From Site-B1 sp963722665 (GTDB lineage: Bacteria > Bacteroidota > Bacteroidia > Flavobacteriales > Flavobacteriaceae): a DNA stretch of 64,000 nucleotides. Below the pieces are notes generated by a model. The model made no database searches, had not been told where the DNA came from, and worked only from the letters and a program-made list of their open reading frames with translations. The position numbers and the translations under genes are program-made. The stretch lies in the NCBI GenBank assembly GCA_963722665.1, contig CAVRNW010000020.1:62001-126000 (forward strand), read 5' to 3'. This document shows, piece after piece, positions 19,184 to 27,981 of this stretch; the stretch's first letter is position 1, and each line of letters begins with the position of its first letter.

Positions 19184-19669
19184 ATGGCCACGGCAAACAA
19201 GAATTTATCACATTACGATAAATCCACTATCCCTAGCGCAAATAACTTTCGTTTTGGTATTGTGGTTTCTGAGTGGAATCCGTCAATTACGGAAGGATTA
19301 TACAATGGAGCCTTTAATGCTTTAATTGAAAATGGAGCTAAGAAAAGTAACATTTTGCGTTTTGATGTTCCAGGAAGTTTTGAATTAGTCTATGGTTGCA
19401 AAAAAATGCAGGAACAAAATGTTGATGCTATTATTGCCATTGGCAGTGTCATTCAAGGCGAGACCAGACATTTTGATTTTGTTTGTGATGGAGTTACACA
19501 AGGCATAAAAGACCTTAATATTCAAAATGATATTCCAATTATTTTTTGTGTTCTTACAGATAATACCATGCAACAGGCTATTGACAGGTCTGGAGGGAAA
19601 CATGGCAATAAAGGCACAGAGTCGGCGATTGCTGCCATAAAAATGGCTGATTTTAGAGTTAAATCCTAA
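19184..19669 (+). CDS. ribH: 6,7-dimethyl-8-ribityllumazine synthase
   Basis: 161 residues. FRFGIVVSEWNPSITEGLYNG opens the fold; FDVPGSFEL, IAIGSVIQGETRHFDFVCDG (with the catalytic His) and FCVLTDNTMQQAIDRSGG are lumazine synthase motifs. It condenses the ribityl-pyrimidine with 3,4-dihydroxy-2-butanone 4-phosphate in riboflavin synthesis; flavin demand here includes the HoxF-type diaphorase and TrxB in this window. Confidence 0.97.
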   Translation: MATANKNLSHYDKSTIPSANNFRFGIVVSEWNPSITEGLYNGAFNALIENGAKKSNILRFDVPGSFELVYGCKKMQEQNVDAIIAIGSVIQGETRHFDFVCDGVTQGIKDLNIQNDIPIIFCVLTDNTMQQAIDRSGGKHGNKGTESAIAAIKMADFRVKS

Positions 19670-19758
19670 AGTAAATAGTTCAGCACTAAACTCTATTATT
19701 CTTAGTATTTGTTAACATTTTTTGGCAATAGAATTCTCTAAATGTATTGTATTTTCAG

Positions 19759-19766
19759 TATTTTTG
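19759..19766 (+). promoter_or_regulatory. -7 promoter element for the small membrane protein
   Basis: TATTTTTG, an exact TAnnTTTG match, 15 bases before ATG 19781. This supports that start and a leader of only a few bases. Confidence 0.45.
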
Positions 19767-19780
19767 GAGTTCAAGGAATT

Positions 19781-20065
19781 ATGGGAATATTCAAATTACG
19801 TAAAAATAAGAAGTTTAATTATATGCCTCGTCATTATAAATCAAATGGCGAAGGAAGTCCATTTGAAATTAAACACAAATTTGATGAATATAGAAAAACA
19901 GTTGGTTCAAGCGGCAATATTAAAACTAAATTTTTAACTGCCTGGGGCGAACTTAGAAATTCTCCAGATAAAGCTGCAAATAGAAGAATATTTATTATAG
20001 CGGCAATTTTAATTCTAATCTTCCTTTTTATAATCGAATTTGATTTGTCTATATTCTTTCAATAA
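19781..20065 (+). CDS. Small basic membrane protein of unknown function
   Basis: 94 residues from ATG 19781 (the frame is open to an ATG at 19742, but a -7 element lies between the two). Sequence: a basic, polar N-terminus (GIFKLRKNKKFNYMPRHYK), the motif NPFEIKHKFDEYR-like GSPFEIKHKFDEYRKT, then one C-terminal membrane segment IFIIAAILILIFLFIIEF. Conserved between ribH and mutL in flavobacteria and sometimes mislabelled a riboflavin synthase subunit because of that neighbour; nothing in its sequence supports an enzyme. Confidence 0.78.
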   Translation: MGIFKLRKNKKFNYMPRHYKSNGEGSPFEIKHKFDEYRKTVGSSGNIKTKFLTAWGELRNSPDKAANRRIFIIAAILILIFLFIIEFDLSIFFQ

Positions 20066-20068
20066 AAT

Positions 20069-21916
20069 ATGGCAGATATCATTCAATTATTACCAGACCA
20101 TGTAGCTAATCAGATTGCAGCAGGTGAAGTTGTTCAAAGACCGGCTTCAGTTGTAAAGGAATTGCTGGAAAATTCTATTGATGCAAATGGCACGCATATA
20201 AAATTAATAATAAAGGATGGTGGCAAGACCTTGATCCAGGTGATAGATAATGGTCTTGGTATGAGTGTCACGGATGCTCGTTTGAGTTTTGAAAGGCATG
20301 CTACTTCAAAGATACGGTCGGCCAATGACCTATTTCAAATACGAACAAAGGGTTTTAGAGGTGAGGCATTGGCAAGTATTGCTGCCATATCACATGTTGA
20401 ATTGAAAACAAAACAGGAGCAGGATGAAGTTGGCACTTTTATTAGAATTGAAGGTAGTAAAGTGGTTGCACAAGAAGTAGTAGTAACGCCAAAAGGAACA
20501 TCTATATCTGTTAAAAATCTTTTTTATAATATTCCGGCAAGACGTAATTTTTTAAAATCGGAACATGTAGAAATGCGTCATGTCATCGATGAATTTCACA
20601 GAGTTGCTCTGGCTCACCCAAATATTAGCTTTACTATGTTTCAAAATGGCAGTGAGGTATTTAATTTAACGGAAAGCAATTACAGGCAGCGAGTAGTAAA
20701 TATTTTTGGTAATAAGACGAATGAAAAGTTGGTTCCGGTTGAAGAATCAACAGATGTTATAAAGATAAGTGGATTTGTGTGTAAGCCGGAGTATTCAAAA
20801 AAAACAAGAGGAGAGCAGTTCTTTTTCGTAAATAATCGGTTTATAAAAAGTGCCTATCTTAACCACTCGGTGATTTCAGCGTTTGAAGGCCTTTTGAAAG
20901 AAGGTAGATATCCGAGCTATTTTTTGAATTTGACAGTAGACCCAAAAACCATTGACATTAATATTCATCCAACAAAAACCGAAATAAAATTTGAAGATGA
21001 ACATACCTTGTATGCTATTTTAAGATCATCGATCAAACATAGTTTAGGACAATTTAGCATCGCTCCTGTGCTGGATTTTGAGCATGATTCCAATTTGGAA
21101 ACTCCTTATAATTTCAAGGATAGACATGCTAAATCTCCAAATGTAGAAGTGGATAGAAATTTTAATCCTTTCCGATCAGAAAACAGTTCTAGTAACGTTT
21201 CCGGAAAGTTAAAAAAAGGATCTTCACAAGGCTGGGAAAGCTTATATGTTGGATTAGAATCGAAGTCAAATAATTTAGAACCGGATTTTAGTGGAGTTCA
21301 ATTTGAAAGTGAAGAAGTGTCACCATCCATGTTTGAAGGGGATCAATCTTTGCAAGAGGTTCAAACTACGTTTCAACTCCATAAAAAATATATTGTAAGC
21401 ACTATAAAATCTGGAATATTAGTTATTGATCAACATAAGGCACATCAAAGAATCTTGTATGAAGAATTTCTGAAGAATATTACTTTAAAGGAAGCAACAA
21501 GTCAGCAATTATTGTTTCCATTGGTTTTACACTATTCAAAGCCTGAAATTCAAGTCATAGATCAACTCAGGGAACAATTGGAATCAACAGGATTTGTAAT
21601 TTCCTTAAGTGCAGATACTTTAGAAATTACCGGAATACCTTTAAGTGTAGTCGAAAGTGAAGTCTCAATAATAATTGAGCAACTCATTAGTGATTTTCAA
21701 AATGAAGTGCCGGATAGTAACTTAAGTCTAACAGATCTATTATCAAAATCAATGGCCAGATCTTTGGCAATAAAAACGGGACACAAACTTAATAATCATG
21801 AGCAGGAGCATTTAGTTAACAGTTTATTTGCTTGTAAAGAACCTAACGTAACTCCGGCCAATAAGCCTATATTTATTACGATTTCTATAGAGGATTTTGA
21901 TAAAAGGTTTATATAA
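20069..21916 (+). CDS. mutL: DNA mismatch repair protein MutL
   Basis: 615 residues. The GHKL ATPase domain has VVKELLENSIDANGTHIKL, IDNGLGM, TKGFRGEALASIAA and GTSISVKNLFYNIPARRNFL. The linker (about 330-430) is polar. In the C-terminal dimerisation domain the endonuclease motif is degenerate: DQHKAHQRILYE (residues 454-465) where latent-endonuclease MutL has DQHA-x2-E-x4-E, and TPANKP (595-600) where others have CPHGRP. So ATP-dependent match-making is expected, but nicking activity is doubtful. The first rhomboid gene follows after 22 bases. Confidence 0.96.
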   Translation: MADIIQLLPDHVANQIAAGEVVQRPASVVKELLENSIDANGTHIKLIIKDGGKTLIQVIDNGLGMSVTDARLSFERHATSKIRSANDLFQIRTKGFRGEALASIAAISHVELKTKQEQDEVGTFIRIEGSKVVAQEVVVTPKGTSISVKNLFYNIPARRNFLKSEHVEMRHVIDEFHRVALAHPNISFTMFQNGSEVFNLTESNYRQRVVNIFGNKTNEKLVPVEESTDVIKISGFVCKPEYSKKTRGEQFFFVNNRFIKSAYLNHSVISAFEGLLKEGRYPSYFLNLTVDPKTIDINIHPTKTEIKFEDEHTLYAILRSSIKHSLGQFSIAPVLDFEHDSNLETPYNFKDRHAKSPNVEVDRNFNPFRSENSSSNVSGKLKKGSSQGWESLYVGLESKSNNLEPDFSGVQFESEEVSPSMFEGDQSLQEVQTTFQLHKKYIVSTIKSGILVIDQHKAHQRILYEEFLKNITLKEATSQQLLFPLVLHYSKPEIQVIDQLREQLESTGFVISLSADTLEITGIPLSVVESEVSIIIEQLISDFQNEVPDSNLSLTDLLSKSMARSLAIKTGHKLNNHEQEHLVNSLFACKEPNVTPANKPIFITISIEDFDKRFI

Positions 21917-21938
21917 CACTGAAATAAAGTCAGGATAA

Positions 21939-22700
21939 ATGAATAGAATAACAAATACAGTCAAACACTTATTAATATTAAATGTCTTATTTTTTATAGG
22001 TACACTGGCCTTAGGCAAAGGCACCTTATTCTATGAGTGGTTTTCCATGTATTTCCCTAAGAATCCAATGTTCAGACCTTGGCAAATCATAACTCATATG
22101 TTCATGCATGGAGGATTTATGCATATAGGCTTTAATATGTTGGCTCTGTGGATGTTTGGAACACCAGTTGAACAGCGTATTGATTATAAGAAATTTTTAT
22201 TCTTATACTTTTCTGCCGGATTAGGGGCTCTAGCTTTGCAAGTTGGATTCTCTTATTTTAATTTTTATTCAAGTTTTTCGACTTTAAATGCCGGAGGTTT
22301 TTCAAATTCTGAAGTGATGAATGCCTTAAATTCAGGCTTCAATATGTATGATAAACGATGGGAAACTGTTTTAAGCCCGAGCCAGTTGGAAAGTTTTGTT
22401 AGTATTTATAATACACCAATGGTGGGTGCTTCTGGTGCTATTATGGGAGTTTTGGTTGCATTTGGAATGTTGTATCCGGAATCTAAACTTATGCTTATAT
22501 TTTTACCAATCCCTATAAAAGCAAAGTATTTTATTCCTGCAATCATAATATTAGATCTTGTATCTGCCTTGACAGGTCAATCATTTTTTAGCCCAAGCAA
22601 TACGGCATATATGGCTCACGTTGGAGGAGCCTTAACAGGATTTATAATTATGTGGTATTGGAGGAAAACTCAGTTCAATAAAAATCGATGGGATCTATGA
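21939..22700 (+). CDS. Rhomboid intramembrane serine protease (first of two)
   Basis: 253 residues with about six membrane helices. The catalytic dyad is visible: GASGAIMG with Ser165 and AHVGGALTG with His227. The HMFMHGGFMHIGFNMLALWMFG region (split across loop 1 and helix 2) is the conserved rhomboid H-x3-N area. It cleaves membrane-spanning substrates within the bilayer; substrates unknown. It ends in an ATGA overlap with a second rhomboid gene. Confidence 0.93.
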   Translation: MNRITNTVKHLLILNVLFFIGTLALGKGTLFYEWFSMYFPKNPMFRPWQIITHMFMHGGFMHIGFNMLALWMFGTPVEQRIDYKKFLFLYFSAGLGALALQVGFSYFNFYSSFSTLNAGGFSNSEVMNALNSGFNMYDKRWETVLSPSQLESFVSIYNTPMVGASGAIMGVLVAFGMLYPESKLMLIFLPIPIKAKYFIPAIIILDLVSALTGQSFFSPSNTAYMAHVGGALTGFIIMWYWRKTQFNKNRWDL

Positions 22701-23569
22701 GTTTAACTGAAGATATTAAATATAAATATTCCAGGTTAAACATTTTTGAAAAGATAATCGTTATAAATGTTGTTGTCTTTTTAGTGGCAAAAATTTTCCT
22801 TATTTTATCCAAAGGACATTCCTATTCTTTTTTAATTTGGTTTGAGTTTCCCGTAAAATTAGGAGATTTCATAATTCAGCCCTGGTCAATTTTTACATAT
22901 GCTTTTATTCATTATGATTTTTGGCACCTACTTTTTAATATGCTTTGGCTGTATTTTATAGGAAGGATGTTTGTAAACCTATTCAATACCAAAATGGCCT
23001 TAAATGTATATTTTCTGGGAGCTATCTGTGGAGCCTTGTTATTTATGCTGGGTTATAATTTATTTCCAACCATATTTAATAAAGGTACCTTACTGGTAGG
23101 TGCATCGGCTGCAGTTAGAGCACTTTTAATTTTTTTATGTGTATATATGAAGGATATGGAAGTTAGGGTTTTCACCTTTAATCTAAAACTATGGTATATA
23201 GGAGCCGCTCTTGTTGCTTTGGATGTGTTGGGGCTTTTTGGAATAAATCCTGGAGGGAATATGGCCCATTTGGGAGGTGCACTTTTGGGTTATTTTTATG
23301 CTGCACAATTGAAAAAGGGAACCGATATAGGTAAGGGTTTTGAGAAGATGATGGATGGATTTAGTAATCTTTTTAAAGGTTCAACAAAAAGATCGAATCT
23401 TAAAACAGTCCATAAAAATAAATCTAAGGTTGGTGGTTATACTAAAGGTGATTTTAGTGAGTTTAACAAACAAAAGCAAATAGATATTATCCTTGATAAA
23501 ATAAGTAAAAGTGGTTACGATAGCCTGACCAAAGAAGAAAAGGAATTTTTGTTTAAAGCCGGGGAATAA
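22697..23569 (+). CDS. Rhomboid intramembrane serine protease (second of two)
   Basis: About 290 residues from ATG 22697, which overlaps the upstream stop as ATGA; an in-frame ATG at 22688 is the alternative. Helix 2 region HYDFWHLLFNMLWLYFIG, catalytic Ser in LVGASAAVRAL and catalytic His in MAHLGGALLG are present. The family GxSG motif reads GASA, with the Ser kept. A soluble basic C-terminus (about 215-290) is not in the first copy. Tandem rhomboids of unequal form are usual in flavobacteria. Confidence 0.9.
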   Translation: MSLTEDIKYKYSRLNIFEKIIVINVVVFLVAKIFLILSKGHSYSFLIWFEFPVKLGDFIIQPWSIFTYAFIHYDFWHLLFNMLWLYFIGRMFVNLFNTKMALNVYFLGAICGALLFMLGYNLFPTIFNKGTLLVGASAAVRALLIFLCVYMKDMEVRVFTFNLKLWYIGAALVALDVLGLFGINPGGNMAHLGGALLGYFYAAQLKKGTDIGKGFEKMMDGFSNLFKGSTKRSNLKTVHKNKSKVGGYTKGDFSEFNKQKQIDIILDKISKSGYDSLTKEEKEFLFKAGE

Positions 23570-23592
23570 TAGTATTAACCAACACATAAAAA

Positions 23593-24618
23593 GTGAAAAA
23601 GCTTAGCATTTTAAATAAAATAGTGTTTTTAGTAAACTCTATTGTAGCAACCATGCTATTGCTTTCATATATCTTACCATTTATTGCACCAAAATTGTTT
23701 CCAATTTTAGCGGTTCTTAGTTTGGCTGTTCCTATTCTTATCATATTAAACATTCTTTTCGTAATTTATTGGTTGTTGAAATTAAAAAAGCAATTCCTTA
23801 TTTCGCTGGTAATTTTAATAATTGGTTATAGTTATTTAGGGGCGTTCTATAAATTTTCTTCGGCTAAGGATATTAATGATAGTAATAATTTGTCCATTAT
23901 GAATTATAATGTCAGGTTATTCAATTTATATAAGTGGATCGATGAAAAGGATGTCGAACAACAGATAGAAAAATTAATTAAATCGGCAAATCCTGATATT
24001 CTCAATATTCAGGAATATCATCCTCATAAAAATATAGATCTTTCCAATTTCAAATATAAGTTTGAACAATTATCGGGGAATAAAACAAAATATGGACAAG
24101 CTATTTTTTCTAATTTTCCGATAGTAAATTCTGGTTCTATCGAATTTCCAAATACGGCTAATAACGCTATTTTTGCTGATATAGTTAAAGGAACAGATAC
24201 CGTCAGAATCTATAATGTTCACCTTCAATCTCTACAAATAAATACTGATGTTGAAAATTTAAAAAAGGAAGATTCAGAACGATTGTTAAATCGCGTAAGC
24301 AGCACGTTTGAGATGCAACAGAACCAAACAGAATTATTCCTTAAACATAAAAAGAAATGTCCCTATAAATTGATTATTTCAGGGGATTTTAATAATACTG
24401 CTTACTCCTATGTGTACAAACAAATTGCGGAAGATCTTCAGGATACCTTTGAAGTTGCAGGAAATGGATTTGGAAGAACCTATGATTTTAAATTTTTCCC
24501 TATAAGAATCGATTTTATATTAGTGGATAACTCGTTTGAAGTGAATGGATTTAAGAATTTTGATGAAAAACTATCGGACCATTATCCTATAATAGCGAAG
24601 GTTAGTTTAAACGAATGA
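23593..24618 (+). CDS. Endonuclease/exonuclease/phosphatase family protein with membrane N-terminus
   Basis: 341 residues starting at GTG. Three hydrophobic segments in the first 95 residues (VFLVNSIVATMLLLSYILPF; LAVPILIILNILFVIYWLL; LISLVILIIGYSYLGAF) anchor an EEP domain. Visible motifs are IMNYNVRLFN, ILNIQEYHP (metal-binding Glu), YNVHLQS, IISGDFNNTAYS and LSDHYPIIAKVSL with the catalytic Asp-His. The domain would face the periplasm. It may act on a nucleic acid or a phospholipid; the sequence does not discriminate. Confidence 0.86.
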   Translation: MKKLSILNKIVFLVNSIVATMLLLSYILPFIAPKLFPILAVLSLAVPILIILNILFVIYWLLKLKKQFLISLVILIIGYSYLGAFYKFSSAKDINDSNNLSIMNYNVRLFNLYKWIDEKDVEQQIEKLIKSANPDILNIQEYHPHKNIDLSNFKYKFEQLSGNKTKYGQAIFSNFPIVNSGSIEFPNTANNAIFADIVKGTDTVRIYNVHLQSLQINTDVENLKKEDSERLLNRVSSTFEMQQNQTELFLKHKKKCPYKLIISGDFNNTAYSYVYKQIAEDLQDTFEVAGNGFGRTYDFKFFPIRIDFILVDNSFEVNGFKNFDEKLSDHYPIIAKVSLNE

Positions 24619-24620
24619 AT

Positions 24621-24929
24621 TTACATAAACTGACAATCCAAAGTATCGGCGATGATATGAATTACCAGCCCCAAACCTAATAATCTTGTTTTTTTATAAA
24701 TAGCCAGAGCAATAAAAATGACTATAGCAAAGTAGGAGTGAAGTGGATGAAAATTTATACTGCATCTGCCGGGATCAAATATAGGGTTGGCCAATAGATG
24801 ATCAATATCTATCCAAAGTCCGGATAGCATAATTAAAAAAGCTATTTTCCAGTTTGCATTGAACCAGATCAAGGCAACAACCAAAGGCAGTAAAAGATGA
24901 CTTCCATAATGAACGATCGATTGTAACAT
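24621..24929 (-). CDS. DUF6122 small membrane protein
   Basis: 102 residues, mostly hydrophobic, with about three membrane segments and conserved polar positions: SIVHYGSHLLLPLV, LWIDIDHLLANPIFDP and HPLHSY. The His/Asp pattern resembles the YdjM/metal-dependent hydrolase-like membrane family, and ends in HIIADTLDCQFM. Function unknown. The start codon overlaps the WbqC-like stop by 1 base and it is convergent with the EEP gene (2 bases apart). Confidence 0.75.
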   Translation of the reverse strand: MLQSIVHYGSHLLLPLVVALIWFNANWKIAFLIMLSGLWIDIDHLLANPIFDPGRCSINFHPLHSYFAIVIFIALAIYKKTRLLGLGLVIHIIADTLDCQFM

Positions 24930-25552
24930 TAGATTATATTTTTTTTCTGTGATTGTAAATAACTTAGGGCGCTTGTACCTTCATTAAAAAGCAGATCAAG
25001 AATACTAAGATTGTTGATAAACCCAAATTTACCCATAAAAACTTGTGTGTATTCTTCAAATTCAAAAGTAGTCTCTTTTCTGGCATTGGATAAAAATCGA
25101 TAATCAATTAGTGGAGGTATGTCCTTTGTAAAGTTTGAAGATGTGGAATAATTCAAATCCATTTCGAGGCAGTTTAGTACAAGCTGAAGACATTCAAAAT
25201 TATGATCCAAGAGGAATTTGTATTTTTTTTCAAATAATGGGAGAAACTCATCTTGGTAAAATTCGAAAAATGGAGAAGACCTGTATGCACTTTGAATTGA
25301 TTTCCAGTTTAGTAATTGCCAGTCTTCTTCGTTTGCGATTCTAATATCCTTATATTTTTGACGATTTTTGTGGGAATGTTTTACAGGAACATTTAATAAT
25401 AACCGTCCATTTGCCCCATAGATATAAGTGCGATTTCTGTAAGTTTGTTTTTGATAGTTATCCTCTACTTCAAATACAACTTCCGAGGCTTTTGCCATAC
25501 CTACAAAATGAGCAATACTGGGGAAGTAAGTTGGATAGAGTAAGATGTTCAT
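24929..25552 (-). CDS. WbqC family protein
   Basis: About 207 residues from ATG 25552. The frame is open to 25633, but the extra N-terminus is encoded by the inverted repeat 25565-25640 and is not WbqC-like; MNILLYPTYFPSIAHFVGMA is the family N-terminus. Other motifs: NRTYIYGANGRLLLNVPV, DIRIANEEDWQLLNWKSI and SAYRSSPFFEFYQDE. WbqC-like proteins occur in surface-polysaccharide loci, but their biochemical role is unsettled. Confidence 0.85.
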   Translation of the reverse strand: MNILLYPTYFPSIAHFVGMAKASEVVFEVEDNYQKQTYRNRTYIYGANGRLLLNVPVKHSHKNRQKYKDIRIANEEDWQLLNWKSIQSAYRSSPFFEFYQDEFLPLFEKKYKFLLDHNFECLQLVLNCLEMDLNYSTSSNFTKDIPPLIDYRFLSNARKETTFEFEEYTQVFMGKFGFINNLSILDLLFNEGTSALSYLQSQKKNII

Positions 25553-25564
25553 TAACAATTTATT

Positions 25565-25640
25565 GTCATTGCTGCGAAGGCAGGAATCTAGTTTTTTAAT
25601 GTAAATTATTGTTGTGGTTTCCTGCCTTCGCAAGAATGAC
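25565..25640. repeat. REP-like inverted repeat between lepB and wbqC-like genes
   Basis: Two 22-base arms at 25565-25586 and 25619-25640 are reverse complements at 20 of 22 positions, with a 32-base loop. The arms include GCGAAGGCAGGAA and TTCCTGCCTTCGC, the core of a short palindromic element widespread in bacterial intergenic DNA. It would fold into a strong hairpin in the mRNA of the minus-strand operon. Confidence 0.75.
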
Positions 25641-25655
25641 AGCCAATCAAGTTTT

Positions 25656-27209
25656 TTAAAATTCTGATTTGCTTTCTTTTCGCTTTTTTATCCAAGTACT
25701 ATATCCGATCCATCCAAACAGAATAACTAAAAACGGAATTAAATATGAAACAGGTTTTCCACTTCCACCAACAGTTGTAAAGAAACGTTCCCAACGTGGT
25801 TTGCCATCGCCCCAACTCATCCATATAAATACAGGTTTTCCGACAACATGGTCATATGGAACAAATCCCCATGCTCTGGAGTCTTGTGAGTTATGTCTGT
25901 TATCTCCCATCATCCAGTAATAATTTTGTTTAAATGTATAGCTGGTAGCTACCTTGTCATTAATCAAGATTTGATTTCCATTGATCTTGAGTGTATTTCC
26001 TTCATATTCAGTTAGAACTCTTTTGTATAGAGGAAGTACTTCAAGATTTAAATCTATAGTTTGTCCTTTTTCAGGAATGTAAAGTGGCCCGAAGAAATCG
26101 TTATTCCAGTTATAATTAGAATTACGAGGGAATATTCCCGGATCTCGTTCTCCTTTTGGTGCTTCTATTTTAATTAGTTTTAAGACACTTGGATGATTTT
26201 TAAACATGTCAACGGCTTCTTTTGCTGCCGCAGGAATGATAATTTTGTTATTATTCAACCTATAGATTCCATCAGTGATATCATATCTGCTTTTTAAAAG
26301 TTCAAAAATGGAATTATCAAAACCTTGGCCATCTTTGAGTATTACCTCATAACTAAATTGAAGTCGTGATCTGTCAGGCAATCTATTTTGCTTTCCGTTT
26401 ATATAGACATATCCATTCCTTACTTCTAGTGAATCGCCGGCAATACCAACACAACGTTTAACATAATTCGTTTTTTTATCGATCGGTTTATAGTAATATT
26501 TATCGGTGTGTCTCATATCCAGCATAGTATCAACTGGCCAGTTGAATACAACTATGTCGTTGTGCTCTACATTCTCAAAGCCGGGTAGTCTAAAATATGG
26601 CAACTGAGGTTTGGATGAATAGGATTTCTTTTTAATAATAGGAATTGTGTCATGAACCATTGGCGTAGCAATTGTTGTCATGGGTGTTCTGGCTCCATAA
26701 TGCATTTTACTTACAAATAGAAAATCACCTACTAAAAGTGTTTTTTCCAAGGATGAAGTTGGAATCACGTATGGTTGAATAAAGTACGTATGTACAATTG
26801 TGGCCGCAACAATAGCAAATAAAATAGAACTAACCCAGTCTCCTGAAGAGCTCTTAGGATGAAGATCTCTACTTTCTAAATACTTAACATCTTCAACATA
26901 ATTCAAATAGAAATTATAAAAACCCAAAGTTACAATGGCTAAAAAGGTGTCTTTGTAGGTATTCTTTCCGAAACTTCTTGCAGTTTCTACCCAAATAACA
27001 GGAAACATGATCAGGTTTACTATTGGAACAAAAAGCAAAAAGGTCCACCACCAGGGCCTATTAATTATTTTCATTAATACAACCGCATTATAAACAGGTA
27101 TAAATGCCTGAGCAGCCTTCTGTCCGGCTTTTATATACAATTTCCAGGTTCCTAGGCCATGTATTATTTGGATTATTAAAAAGAAAATAAACCATTGCAT
27201 CATTGTCAT
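25656..27209 (-). CDS. lepB: Signal peptidase I, long form
   Basis: 517 residues. The first 145 residues hold about four hydrophobic segments (MQWFIFFLIIQIIHGLG; WTFLLFVPIVNLIMFPVIW; FLAIVTLGFYNFYL; SILFAIVAATIVHTYFIQ), then the catalytic region VIPTSSLEKTLLVGDFLFVSK with Ser153, and NYVKRCVGIAGDSLEV with catalytic Lys251. YYWMMGDNRHNSQDSRAWGFV is the conserved box E. A large insertion (about 270-440) separates boxes D and E. It removes signal peptides from exported proteins. A second membrane segment ends the protein. Confidence 0.93.
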   Translation of the reverse strand: MTMMQWFIFFLIIQIIHGLGTWKLYIKAGQKAAQAFIPVYNAVVLMKIINRPWWWTFLLFVPIVNLIMFPVIWVETARSFGKNTYKDTFLAIVTLGFYNFYLNYVEDVKYLESRDLHPKSSSGDWVSSILFAIVAATIVHTYFIQPYVIPTSSLEKTLLVGDFLFVSKMHYGARTPMTTIATPMVHDTIPIIKKKSYSSKPQLPYFRLPGFENVEHNDIVVFNWPVDTMLDMRHTDKYYYKPIDKKTNYVKRCVGIAGDSLEVRNGYVYINGKQNRLPDRSRLQFSYEVILKDGQGFDNSIFELLKSRYDITDGIYRLNNNKIIIPAAAKEAVDMFKNHPSVLKLIKIEAPKGERDPGIFPRNSNYNWNNDFFGPLYIPEKGQTIDLNLEVLPLYKRVLTEYEGNTLKINGNQILINDKVATSYTFKQNYYWMMGDNRHNSQDSRAWGFVPYDHVVGKPVFIWMSWGDGKPRWERFFTTVGGSGKPVSYLIPFLVILFGWIGYSTWIKKRKESKSEF

Positions 27210-27274
27210 AATTCTATAATTTTAATTTATAGTTTGTCCAAAGAAAAAAAATTTGAATCCTCTCACTAGCAAAC

Positions 27275-27979
27275 TTAACTAATGTTTAACACGTCATTCA
27301 TTGTAAAAATACCTGTTTTTCCCAGTAACCATTCTGCCGCTATAACTGCACCTAAGGCAAATCCTTGTCTGCTATGAGCGGTATGTTTGATCTCAATTGT
27401 ATCCACTTCTGATTCATAAGAAACTGTATGAGTTCCGGGAACATTTTCGATTCGTTTGGCTGTAATTGGTAATTCGCTTAAAGCAGGGTTTTCATTTGCT
27501 AGTTTCCAGTTTTTATAATCGGAATTTTCAATAATACCTTTTGCCAAAGTTATTGCTGTTCCACTTGGAGCATCGAGTTTTTGAGTGTGATGGATCTCTT
27601 CAATACTGACCTTATACTGTTTCAGTTGATCCATCAGTTTAGCCAGTGTCTTATTCAATTCAAAAAAGATATTTACTCCCAGACTAAAATTGGAAGCATA
27701 AATAAAAGCGCCTTTTTTTTCTTGACATAATTTCACAGCTTTATCATAGTAATCCAGCCATCCCGTAGTACCTGAAATGACAGGAACATTTTTCTCAAGG
27801 CATTTTGAAATATTATTGTAGGCAGCGCTTGGCACGCTAAAGTCAATGGCTACATCAGCAACTTTTATATCATAAATAGAATCAATATCAGCTTTAATAA
27901 CTATTGAATGACCTCGCTGTAAAGCGACCTTTTCTATTTCTTTCCCCATTTTCCCGTAACCGAGTAGCGCAATTTTCAT
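27275..27979 (-). CDS. dapB: 4-hydroxy-tetrahydrodipicolinate reductase
   Basis: 234 residues. N-terminal nucleotide-binding motif LLGYGKMGKEIEKVA, VAIDFSVPSAAYNN, ISGTTGWLDYY and the active-site region EEIHHTQKLDAPSGTAITLA with the conserved His pair and Lys. It reduces the dapA product with NAD(P)H in lysine/diaminopimelate synthesis. It lies between lepB and a DUF5683 gene. Confidence 0.96.
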   Translation of the reverse strand: MKIALLGYGKMGKEIEKVALQRGHSIVIKADIDSIYDIKVADVAIDFSVPSAAYNNISKCLEKNVPVISGTTGWLDYYDKAVKLCQEKKGAFIYASNFSLGVNIFFELNKTLAKLMDQLKQYKVSIEEIHHTQKLDAPSGTAITLAKGIIENSDYKNWKLANENPALSELPITAKRIENVPGTHTVSYESEVDTIEIKHTAHSRQGFALGAVIAAEWLLGKTGIFTMNDVLNIS

Positions 27980-27981
27980 TT

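Noticed and set aside
19742..20065. Riboflavin synthase beta-type enzyme after ribH
   Set aside because: The protein is a 94-residue membrane peptide with no lumazine or riboflavin synthase motif; the label would come from its neighbour.
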